Position numbers and translations under genes: made by a program. From Branchinecta lynchi (taxonomy: Eukaryota > Arthropoda > Branchiopoda > Anostraca > Branchinectidae), in assembly GCA_023053575.1 (NCBI GenBank), contig JAKZAP010000018.1, positions 16,644,202-16,708,201 of the forward strand: 64,000 nucleotides of DNA, written 5' to 3'. How positions within the stretch are numbered: position 1 is the first letter of the stretch; the number at the start of each line of letters is the position of its first letter. Below the pieces are notes generated by a model. It did not search any database. It saw only the letters and a list, made by a program, of their open reading frames with translations, and had not been told where the DNA came from. Shown here in pieces: positions 45,440 through 54,845 of the stretch.

Positions 45440-45582
45440 GTTAGTCCTTTTTAGTGTTTTTTTTACCTTCGTGACAAAGTGTTATGTGATTCCTCATTTT
45501 GTATGACGAAAAGGTCAAATTCGGCGGTAACGCTGTGACAGATACTTTTGAAAAATAAAATTCTATTCTATTCTATTCTAAG
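43045..45582 (+). mobile_element. Non-LTR retrotransposon, 5' truncated (LINE-2 of this window)
   Basis: Coding remnant plus a short 140-bp 3' UTR (GTCAAATTCGGCGGTAACGC) and an ATTCT tail at about 45560-45582. It is a different subfamily from the 38-kb copy: the UTR is 270 bp shorter and the proteins differ at many positions. Confidence 0.83.
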
Positions 45583-45592
45583 AGATAATAAG

Positions 45593-46020
45593 TAATATAG
45601 GTACGACGGGTCCTTTCACGCAAACACGATTTATCCGCGATTTCTTTTTCCTTTAAAGTTTAATAGAAAAGCCAATTTATTTTTGTGTCATTTAATTGAA
45701 TACTGTGAATTATTTGGATTTCGCAAAGGATTTTGTCACTGTCCACTATCTGCTTTAGTATGACGTTCAGAATATCTGCTGCCGACCCCACAGCGTAAAT
45801 TCTACTATGACGCGGGAAATTTTGATCTCAAGACAATCGCGGCTTTTCAGTGGGCAGTGGTGAGATTGGTGAAGATTGCTTAGTGCCTGAACATACACGC
45901 ATACACAAAAATACAAGGGCACAGAGGTACGACAAATCACACGGAAATTTCACTATTTGAAAATCGATTATTCGTAATAACGGAACAACGAAGTAATACA
46001 TTTTTATCCATTTTTTATGA
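45593..46020. mobile_element. Decayed R3 end followed by R4
   Basis: GGGTCCTTTCA (R3-type right end) is followed by TTAAAGTTTAATAGAAAAG (45653-45671), an R4 left end, and R4 interior (GAAAATCGATTATTCGT). The R4 right end was not found. The R3-then-R4 order is the same as at 8 kb and 32.8 kb. Confidence 0.6.
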
Positions 46021-46071
46021 GATTCTAGCTATTGTTGTGACATTTGCAGCTTCGCTCAACTGCCATACACC

Positions 46072-46300
46072 CATCACTTTTTGGTCTGTCGCTCGGCCAG
46101 GTCACGTTCTCAAGTTAGGGTACTTCCAGAAGTGCTAGGACGATGAAACTTGGCAGGCGTATCAAGGACCCGACCAAACTAACGTGGAAATAGTCACTTC
46201 CCCGATCCGACCACCGTGGTGGAGTGGAAGGAGGGGGAATCCCGTCGAATCTTTAGGTATGTAGGGCTTTTGAACGGGTGATCAGATCTTAACTAGACCT
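46072..46300 (+). mobile_element. R2 element, head fragment
   Basis: Contains GACGATGAAACTTGGCAGGC, the CACTTCCCCGATCCGA block and GGGGGAATCC, matching 13010-13200 of the full R2 copy. Truncated on both sides. Confidence 0.65.
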
Positions 46301-47834
46301 ACGTTTCCCAGGCAACGTGAAGTGTTGCAGCAACCTTTTCTCGGCTTCGCCGACTAAAGGGTTGCGAGAGTAAAACTTTGGTTTATTTTTTCGCCAACGG
46401 TTAAATGCTGAATTTTTCAACCCATCGAGGTTACTCAAAATGGTATCGTCCAATCCAAGAAGAATTTTTTGAACATCCTGTAAGAAGAATTTGACCTGTA
46501 ATCACATGGCTATTCCTCAGCGTTTAAAAATAATAAGAATATCGGAAGTAGGGACGAAATTGAATTTGTAGCCAGTTGAACTTTATCAATCGTAGACATC
46601 GCGACTGCTGAAAACGTGGAAGATTATCTTATATAACCTAGTTGGTATTGTTAAGCTATCCGTAACTTTTCAGGGTCAAAATACCATAGATACCGAAAGG
46701 TGTTAATTATTGCGAAACCATGTCGTTGTTTTACATTATCTTTTGCATCCGTTGCATTAACACTTAATTTTAGGTTCAGTGATAAACCATCACCATAGAC
46801 CATTCGAGCGTCTCATGCAAATGACAATACTTTATCGACAAATTCTTGAACGATGACATGAACCAGAGTTTTCCAGTCACCATCATCATCATCTTTTTAT
46901 TTATAATCCGTCACTGAGCAAAACTGGCCGAGGCCCAGGAAAGACGGAGTAAAAAACAAGAATAACGAAAAAGAAACAACGGAAAGGAAAAATGTCAATA
47001 ACTACGAACTCGGAACAAACAGAAATGACCTAAGGTGGAATGACTCCTGACATTCAGTAGAAAAATCACTAATAAAGAAAAATCTCAATAACTCCCGCTG
47101 GGTTTACCAGTCGATACTTTCTCTGCAGAAAAGAATTATTGATTTATTTTCTGAATTTTTTCTTAGCAATGAATTTCTAGCACAAAATTAATTTTCATCA
47201 AACGTTAACTACATGATCGCCAAGGGCCCATGATTGCTTTTGCCTCAAGGGTTTTGGTTACAAGTGAATTCCTTAAAATACAAAAAACAATTTTGAGCAA
47301 AATACCCATTTTCGTGTTCCCGATGAGCCCATCTTCATTTTTTCCTCGGGGGTGTTGGTTACAGAGGAAATCCTAGCGCCCTTAAAGTTCGTAACATCGC
47401 AGCCAATTGTAAAAATAAAATACTTTGTACCAAACGATAGATTCTCGTGATTTCCAAGGGCCCATGATCATTCTTGTTTCAAGGTTTTGCTTATAAGAGA
47501 TGAGAACAAACCTACGGATTGGCAAATTCCTGCTTTCATCCTCTGACCCAGCCTTACAAGTAAGTAAGTAAGTAAGCAATTAATTTATAACCCGCCATTT
47601 TGAAAAAAACGCAGTAAATGAAATAAATAAATGTAACATATACAGACACAGAAAAAGACACTTAATTTTCAATCTTTGGCCAGGAAGCAGTGGATAACTT
47701 CGTGCGCTGGTTGGGTCCTGTTGTCCATGGTTATTTTCATAGCAACGAAGAAACATCCTAAAGGGTAACACTTGTATCTTGAATTTTGAACTTATCCGTC
47801 AATGTATGGTCATGATATAATTTCGACAAGTGGA
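46301..47834. other. 1.5 kb unassigned, A/T-rich
   Basis: Holds an AAGACGGAGTAA/A-rich stretch (46885-47050) similar to 34630-34800, and GTAA microsatellite (47560-47578). No exon seen. Confidence 0.5.
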
Positions 47835-48083
47835 GCAGGTGCTTTGCATATTTTAAAGTAACATGATCCATATGCGTTTTTGGATTCATTTTCTTCTTGG
47901 TTGAAGCGGCAGCGCTGCAGCATCTTGCAGGGAAGCACGGACTTGGTCGTTGAGCAAGTCCGCGATTCTCCAGAAGCGCTGCCGTCTTCCTCGGAAGTGC
48001 TGCAGTGCAAAAACGGATGAAGAAACAATCCTTCCGGAATCGGCCGAGAAGTGGTCTTGCAGTATGCAACAAAAACGAGGCTC
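47835..48083 (-). mobile_element. Diverged copy of the 36.8-kb TIR element
   Basis: On the minus strand it follows 36837-37040 closely (GAGCCTCGTTTTTGTTGCAT, then TTCCGAGGAAGACGGCAGC) and fades beyond about 47880. The internal hairpin is kept with one mismatch. Confidence 0.65.
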
Positions 48084-48250
48084 AGAACGAAATAGTATAG
48101 AAGGAGCGCAGAAGGTGGTGTGCAAACTTCACAAAGCTTTAGGGATATAGCACCCCCGGTTGGTGATGATGCGCCCATAGGCGCTACGGATTGATTTACA
48201 AACTTCTTGATCAACCGAAGAGCAAAATTTTGACAATGAAGATTTGAATG

Positions 48251-48475
48251 TTATGCCAAGCCATCGTAGAGATTCTGTTGATTTGACGATGAATGATCCC
48301 AGAGATATGAAGCTTTGGATGCGTTTGAACCATTTGACAGGTTGAAATGCAGGTACTCACATTTGGAGATGTTCACTTCAAGGCCGATTTTGGGAAGTTC
48401 CGACGACAACTTACTAACATGTTTTGTGAGTGTGGATTGGCTACAGCTTACTAAAAGCACAAGATAAAAAAAAAA
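48251..48475 (-). pseudogene. Fragment of another reverse transcriptase
   Basis: The minus-strand frame reads LVLLVSCSQSTL, then LSSELPKIGLEVNISKCEYL. This matches the stretch just after the catalytic DD of non-LTR reverse transcriptases (a DLVLL type followed by GLxVNxxKCE). The catalytic residues themselves are not present, and the fragment is cut off upstream by A-rich sequence. It is unlike the two larger copies, so it is a third retroelement family. Confidence 0.5.
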
Positions 48476-48845
48476 ATTAAAACAAAGAAAAGGGACTAAT
48501 CGGGTCTAAAAATTTTCTTCCTAGATGGAATGTGGAGAAATGGCCAAGGGCAGAAACGTGAAGGTCCTGGGCAATTGCAGATAACTTTGCAAAAGGGTCA
48601 GGGGGCTGTTTGGAACCAAACCCTGGTTTTATGAGATTCTAACTCTTGGTCTGGTCAGTAGAATATCTCATAGCGGTCTCCCGCTCTAAAGCCCTTAAGA
48701 ACTTGGAGGGTTTTCCCGGGTTTTCCAAATTGACCAGGCTGCAAGAGGTAGAGGACTAATAAAGGTATCCTACGCACTGTGATTTTTGCATTCGGATCAA
48801 ATTGGGGGGGGGGGGGGTTATCGTGAATTTCTCAAGTAGTCTCAT

Positions 48846-49027
48846 CAGGCCCGTAGCTAGGAATTTATTTCGGGGGGGGGGGGGGGGGGTTATTGCCTGC
48901 TGGTCGGACAAATAAGCTAAAAATAGACATAGATCAGACGAAAAAGCCTATAAAAATGATTATTTTTGTATGGTTCGGGGGGGGGGGGGGTCAACCCCCT
49001 TAACCCCCCCCCCTGGATACGGCCTTG
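48846..49027. mobile_element. hAT-type non-autonomous element, 182 bp
   Basis: The 8-bp direct repeat AGTCTCAT flanks it exactly (48838-48845 and 49028-49035). Inverted ends: CAGGCCCGTAGCTAGG, and on the minus strand CAAGGCCGTATCCAGG. An 8-bp duplication and a CAGG/CAAGG terminus are typical of hAT transposons. It contains G18 (48872-48889) and G14 (48977-48990) tracts and a C-rich complement near the right end. No transposase. Confidence 0.88.
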
Positions 49028-49278
49028 AGTCTCATCGAAATTCATGTACACATAGCTTTAGTGGTAATCAAGGGAGTAGGCTACGTAAGAATCCTGAAAA
49101 GAAATTGGCCGGCCGGATTCGAAAATTTAAAAGAAAAAACAAGAAAAATAACTTGACGATAATTTGAAATTTCCAGAGAAGGAAATGATAGAGGTGAAGG
49201 TGGTCGTAATCCTATAGCTTCTTCTAATTTCTTCCATTTAGAAGATTAGAATATTCTAGCCTGTTATACTTTTTTCAG

Positions 49279-49399
49279 GGGACTATTACTGACGATTCAG
49301 ACATCTGGCTTTTTGGAGGAAGGAGAGTCTACAAAAATTTCTTTAATCAAACTAAATACGTGGAATTCTTTAAGAAGGAAGACATAGAGAACGTATTCC
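49279..49399 (+). CDS. ERCC5: XPG/ERCC5 endonuclease, next internal exon (I-region, second part)
   Basis: A 121-bp exon with acceptor TTTTTTCAG before 49279 and donor GTAAGT at 49400. It encodes [13 protein letters not shown], then [18 protein letters not shown] and KKEDIENVF. The segment directly continues the exon at 27641-27832: phase 0 on the left, one extra base (phase 1) on the right. TDDSDIW carries the metal-binding aspartates of XPG-type nucleases (human Asp812 region). No following exon (the helix-hairpin-helix part) was found up to 64000, so the next intron exceeds 14.6 kb and contains the Ty3/Gypsy element. Positions 49400-49726 show no other feature. Confidence 0.9.
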
Positions 49400-49726
49400 G
49401 TAAGTATCCCTCTGCTTACTGTAGGAAGTTGTCTCGTTTCTGGAGCTATTCGTTTGGGAGTGGTGTAATTAGATTTTATACTAGTTTTCTCCTCCCCCCT
49501 TTACTCTGATCTCGCTTCAACAGTTTTAAAGGGGAATTAAACACTGTGACAATCTTTGCCTACCTGATGGAGAAACAGAGCTTACGTGCTGAAATAGCTT
49601 AAACAGAAACTCCCTCTGGTCTTATAATGATGAAAGGGCCCTCGAGAATGTTTTCGTGACTCCGCCGAACTATGGAAATGTGAGTAACGGCCTTGGGTGG
49701 GGGAAGGCCGAGAAGAAAATGGCGTG

Positions 49727-50183
49727 TCCGATCGATATATTCTCACTTGAAGTGCATATCTACCATCGTCCCTAATTGCTTGATTTATTCACATTGCATG
49801 TGATATTGTAGATACACCTGTTGGCCTTTCCAGTCTTCCAGAATAAAAAAAAACAAATTCTGAATCTCTCATCGATATATCCGATCGAGATATCCTCACT
49901 TGAAGTGCATATCTACCATCGTCTATTGCTTAATTTATTCACGTTGAATGTGATACTACCGGTACACTTGTTAGCCTTTCCAGTCTTCCAGAATAAAAAA
50001 TAAGTTCTGAATCTCTCATAGATATATCTGATATGTCCGATTGATATATCCTCACTTGAAGTGCATGTCTACCATCGTCCCTAATTGCTTGATTTGCTCA
50101 CATTGCATGTGCTACTGCAGATACGGCTGTTAGCTTTTCTAGTGTTCCAGACTAAAAAAAAAAAAATCTGAATTTCTCTTGCC
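49727..50183 (+). repeat. Three tandem units of about 150 bp
   Basis: Units start at 49727, 49880 and 50036. Each has ATATCCTCACTTGAAGTGCA (or a close variant), CTACCATCGTC, TTCCAGAATAAAAAA and TCTGAATCTCTC. Each ends in an A run of variable length. Lies about 330 bp after the XPG exon. Confidence 0.85.
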
Positions 50184-51836
50184 CTTATTTTTATGAGTTG
50201 TTGGAATATTCGAAACTTTTGCCGGTGCTTGCGCTGCTTTGACCGCCAAAATTGGCTCGGCGGAAAAAGTACTAAAAGTCGTGTAAACGAAACAGTGGCG
50301 AACGTCTGTGATTTATAAAGCTTATAATTCTGCAGGGGAGCTAAGCGTAACAAAGAAGGCACAGTAAGTCTCAGCGGGTCTTGAATGAAGAAGGGACAAA
50401 TTTCGACTACCATTTGCTAAAAAGACAAAATGCCGCCTTACGTATCTCAGTTACCTCGAAGTTTTTCATGTTAGGCAAAAACAAGAGTGTCTGCCGACAA
50501 GTAGTCTGTTATGACATATTTGGTAAGATGAAAGCTAATGAGAGTCTCTTCTTAGTCTCATGACGAGGAAATAAGAAGTAGCAGTACGGTTTGAGGGAAT
50601 CGCTTTCTTCTCACTCGTAGATTTGAAATTGTTCCAGTGATATCCTAGGACCCACGGAGGTACCTGTTGTAGAGAAAGAGCAAAATATGTTCGGGTCCCT
50701 TCTCTCCACTGTAGGATAAGTACTTGATTTCTACGGCCAATTAGAAAGTTTTGACGAGACAGTCTTTTTGCTTGAATTCCTCAACGCGACTGGTATGCTT
50801 AGGTACAGTAGAGGTATGCTTATTTGAACACTTTTTTAACTATTCCACTACCTTGGCTTTTTTACTTGCATTTAAAAAAGTAAAATGGAAAAGAAAAATA
50901 ACAAACTTGATATCAGCTAACAGCCAACTATTTCAGGGTTATCCTGGCACAAACTTGAAGCAGAAATTCAATTAAATTTCTTTGATTTTGAATTTATTAA
51001 AAAGGTCCTTCCTCTTTTGAGGCATCTGACGGTTCGGACCGCCATCTTGTCCATTGAAGGTGCGTTCCTCCCGGCAAACTTTTCAAATTATAAAAAACAA
51101 AACAGAGGTGTCAGTTGAGTCACTTTCATAGGTGAATGGTGAATTAGCAAAATATTCAAAAGCCAAATATTCAAAATATTGACAAAACCATTAGTGATTA
51201 TTACTAGTATTTATAGGAAAAAATGCCTGGTTTGGGTTTTAGTTTTGTCTTCGGCGATCGTTCACTGTTAGCAAACGTTCACATAAGCATACCTCGACTG
51301 TATGTTCAACGCACCCAGATTCAGTCATGGCCATATTTGTTCGCTCTAAAATAAGCCAGAATCTCCTGTTGGTTCTTTAGTAAGCATAATTTCTTCTGCT
51401 TCTTCTTCTAATTTCTAAAGCGCGAAAATATTCCTATGTCCTAAATCTCCCCTAGGACATTCCCCGGTGTTTACAATCCGCAGGAATTTTTGCTGGGTTC
51501 TTTTGTTAGCTTAGTGTTAGGACAGTACATTATATGCTTGAATTTGTGTTTAGAAGCCGTTGCTTTAAACGACTCAGTTTTTGGTTGGCTTGTGTGGTTT
51601 GAAGCCGGTGGTATTGTGTGATTTTCGTTAATTGTGTGGTTTCCGTCAGAAAGCTTGGTGTCCAGTAAAACTACGATAGAAAGTTGGTCAACCCTGACAA
51701 AAATGCAACAGAAAGGTTTTTGATACTGAAATGTTGAGAAAAAATCGCTGAACACCATATCTAAAATCCACCGAAATCGCTCGATGGCTAAACTTTCTAA
51801 GAAAAAAAAAAGCTATGTTTAGGGTGATATGACAGT
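50184..51836. other. 1.65 kb unassigned
   Basis: No repeat match, no XPG-like exon and no long frame. Open frames up to 110 codons have no motif. Confidence 0.5.
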
Positions 51837-51968
51837 CGATACAGAATACTACGACGACTGTATTTATATGTGAAGAAGCACTCTCAACCTGATCTTATGG
51901 CGAGGGGTATAGAAGGCCGGACAGAAGATGGTAAATGTCCATATATACAGTCATCGTAGTCAGCATCG
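51837..51968. mobile_element. Short TIR element
   Basis: CGATACAGAATACTACGACG at the left is inverted, with a few mismatches, to GTCATCGTAGTCAGCATCG at the right; the arms extend through ACTGTATTTATATG. No clear target duplication. 51969-52247 holds nothing else recognised. Confidence 0.5.
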
Positions 51969-52247
51969 CTTTTTCATCATGTAGCTCCTCCCACAGGGCG
52001 GGGCTTAGATACAAACTGTCACTTGTCATCCCTTAACTCCTCCCCATTTGGGAGCCAGCAGCCAATCAGCGGCCTCGGTGGGCTTGGGCGTCAAGATTGC
52101 CTACTACACGTGCAGAGTTCACGGGTTCATTATGGACTTCCCAGGTCAATTGACTTTGTTTGCGTACCGAACCACAATAGGCTATAGACCACCCATCATA
52201 CACTAGGCCTTACAGGCCAGCCCACTCTAAGGAGCTATAAACGTATG

Positions 52248-52741
52248 TGTAACGACACGAAATATTTAATTCCAAATCTTTTTAGCAACTCTTGCAAAAT
52301 GCCTTTTCTCGACTCACTTTAAATGCTTATGTTTAAGAGCTGGCCAAAATGCTTTAGCCAAGACTTGGAAACGATTTAAGAAAAGAGCACTATATAAGAC
52401 GAATGTACTCATATGTAAAAGGGCAGTCTTAAGCTAGTCTTAAGACAGTAGTGATCGTTGGATTAACAGATGTATTCGATGTATGCAGAACTTCAATATT
52501 AAAAGTAAGTGTGTTTTCTAACCACTGTGTATTGAATGTAGGACCTAGGACCTACCGTCCGAACTCCCCCCCTCCACAGTTACGAACCAACCCTTCGAGG
52601 ATTAAGATCAGAGTACCGGTATAGTCTAATATGTACCAACCGCTCGGGTACACGCTACACGTATATTAGATGCTCGGTTTCGTACAACAGTTAAAGCATA
52701 AACGATTAGAGAGATACTCCTAACGTAACACAAATTTAACA
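52248..52741 (+). repeat. 5' LTR
   Basis: Starts TGTAACGACACGAAAT and ends AACACAAATTTAACA. It matches the 3' LTR at a constant offset of 9005, apart from A at 52732 (C in the 3' copy). It contains a TATA box and an ATTAAA (52498-52503) that could act as the polyadenylation signal. GTCTTAAG and CTTAAGAC between 52427 and 52450 can form a small hairpin just downstream of the probable start. Confidence 0.96.
52391..52398 (+). promoter_or_regulatory. TATA box in the 5' LTR
   Basis: TATATAAG 143 bases into the LTR. Transcription would start some 25-30 bases downstream, near 52420. The same box is at 61396-61403 in the 3' LTR. Confidence 0.65.
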
Positions 52742-52742
52742 C

Positions 52743-52753
52743 TGGTGGCATCG
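52743..52753 (+). other. Primer-binding site
   Basis: TGGTGGCATCG begins one base after the LTR end. TGG pairs with the CCA end of a tRNA, as in most LTR elements. I did not identify the tRNA. Confidence 0.65.
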
Positions 52754-52824
52754 TTTTGCTGTGGAAGGGAGAGTTCCGGTTGGTTTCCGATAGGGCAGAA
52801 TTTTTGACGTTTTTTTGTTTCGAA

Positions 52825-53763
52825 ATGGCTGGGAAAATTGAGTTATTATTGAAAGCTGCCGAGACCGTCGATTATTTTGAGGGAAGGACGGATGTGGATG
52901 AATTTTTGGACAAAGTTAGAGATGTATCGGCTTGGGATGAAGACGAAATTAAGGATCCTGAGCTGATAAAAATTGTGCGGCACAAATGTCGGGGGGTGGC
53001 GTTAGACTTTTTCAGGGCTAGTGAAGGAAAATTCACAACTTTTGCGGCACTTCGGACGGCATTCAAGGAGCGTTTCCAAAGCACGTCAAAGAAAGATCGG
53101 CTTTTGTACGAAAAACTGTATTTAGAAGAGGGGCAGGAACCTTTCAGATTTGTTGAAAGTATCGAGCTGAAGGCTCTGAACCAACTTGGTCTAGATGCTA
53201 TGCCAGCAGCGAGCAACACACCAGGTTCTTCTTTTCAGCTTTTGCAGTCGCTCCTGAAAACAATGGTTCACGATCACTTGGCAAGAGGTTTGAGTGAAAA
53301 GGTTTATTTGCGGGACCCCGATTCTTGGGAAGTCACTAAGGAGTGTTTGATAAAATGGTATCGCGCTCAGGAAAAGGTAAAGTTGCAACACGAAAGCAAA
53401 AGCGATACAAGGGTGTATTATAATAATAACAGGTCACTGAACGGTAAGTCTCAGCAACTAGTGCCACAGCGGGCACAGTCAGGTCTCAGAAATCAGGAAT
53501 ACACTCCAAACCATACACCTGACACGAAAAGTAATAACCGAGGCCAAATTACATGGCAGAAACACAACACTAAAATTCATACCCACACCAGACAAACAGA
53601 AAACAGGAACGCATACGCCTGGGACGCTAGTGGGAAACCGATTTGTGCGAAATGTGCCAAGGTCGGGCACATCGCAAGGAATTGCTGGTCAAGAGGTCTT
53701 GAGCCAGCAAACAAAAATTCATCGAGGCATTTAAACTGGCGAGGGGGCGCGGTTCCAGAGTAA
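52825..53763 (+). CDS. Gag (nucleocapsid-type) protein of the LTR element
   Basis: The capsid precursor that would package element RNA in cytoplasmic particles. I prefer the start at 52825 (CGAAATGGC, good context) to the in-frame ATG at 52756, which lies next to the primer-binding site. The protein has 312 residues. The N-terminal part (VDEFLDKV, FRASEGKF, FKERF) resembles the retrotransposon Gag fold. The C-terminal part is basic and Asn/Gln-rich, with one zinc knuckle, CAKCAKVGHIARNC (CX2CX4HX4C), about 35 residues from the end. The stop TAA is at 53761. Pol overlaps it in the -1 frame. Confidence 0.88.
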   Translation: MAGKIELLLKAAETVDYFEGRTDVDEFLDKVRDVSAWDEDEIKDPELIKIVRHKCRGVALDFFRASEGKFTTFAALRTAFKERFQSTSKKDRLLYEKLYLEEGQEPFRFVESIELKALNQLGLDAMPAASNTPGSSFQLLQSLLKTMVHDHLARGLSEKVYLRDPDSWEVTKECLIKWYRAQEKVKLQHESKSDTRVYYNNNRSLNGKSQQLVPQRAQSGLRNQEYTPNHTPDTKSNNRGQITWQKHNTKIHTHTRQTENRNAYAWDASGKPICAKCAKVGHIARNCWSRGLEPANKNSSRHLNWRGGAVPE

Positions 53764-54842
53764 AGAGGAATCCGGCGCCCCGCAATTTCCGTCGTCCTTC
53801 TTACATTAGTGCGTATAATTGCGCGAAGGATGCACCTTTTGTTGACGTCACGTTGTGTGGAGTACAGGTAGAGGCATTGGCGGACACGGGTTCCGGCATT
53901 AGCCTCATTAGTAGGGCCCTCTTCAGGAGGTTGCCACATAGAGTCCAGGAGGGACTCAAAGAAGACTCCACGTTGGTTAAAAGTGCGTCTGGGCACGGTT
54001 TAGACGTCAGAGGTGTCATCACAGATTTTGTTAAGATAGGAGACGAGCGCTGCGAGGAAAAGTTTTTCGTCAGTGATGCTTTAAGGATTCCGATGATATT
54101 AGGATACACGTTTATGAAGCGACATAGTTCTTACGTTGACACGGAGAGAGACTCCCTTGTTAGGAAGGATTCCGCTAGGTCGTGTAGTGTTGTTGCGGAA
54201 GTCAAGGATGAGTCAGATAGCACTATTGTTGAGCTGACAACAGTGTTGCCAGTCAAACTACCGCCGTTTTCGATAAGCAGGTTATGTTTGGCTCCACGTC
54301 GAATGTGGGATTTCAGAGATGTTTTGGTTGTTGCAGCGGATCAGTTTGTTCAAAAGTTTCCTCAGTTGGTAATCTTAGATCAAGTTGCGACACCTGAGGA
54401 AGGGCTGGTTTCGATATATGTAGAAAATTCATCAGACGCAGTCGTTAAAGTTCCACGGATGAGTGTTGCTACTGGGACGAAATTTGAACAGAAAGACTGT
54501 GTAACGGTCAACAGCTTAACTCTGACGTCAGAAAATCGCAGGAAGTGCCGACCAATGACAGAAAGAGAGCGCGAAGCTTTTCTTTCGCAGTTCAAACTGG
54601 ACCATCTACAGAAGAACTCAAGAAGGAAAAAGGTCATTGAAGATTTCCTGGTTAACAACAACGATGTTTTCGCGAAAGATGAGTTCGACCTAGGTGAATG
54701 TGACCTGGAACCATTCACTATTGACGTTGGCAACAATCCTCCAAGCCGTATGAGACCCTACAGAATTCCTGCACACCTGGAGACATCTGTACATGCTGAA
54801 ATTGACAAGATGCTGAAGTGCGGAGTAATCGAAGAATCAAGT
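53703..54842 (+). CDS. Pol, first part: aspartic protease and linker
   Basis: Open in the -1 frame relative to gag from just after a stop at 53700-53702, overlapping gag by about 60 bases. The active site ADTGSGISLIS is near 53877-53909, typical of retropepsins that cleave Gag-Pol. ILGYTFMKRH, the equivalent of the second conserved protease segment, follows. The remainder leads to the start of the reverse transcriptase domain (NPPSRMRPYRIP, EIDKMLKCGVIEESS). The frame then meets TGA at 54843-54845. No consensus slippery heptamer is in phase; AGGGGGC at 53742-53748 is the nearest candidate. Confidence 0.85.
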
Positions 54843-54845
54843 TGA

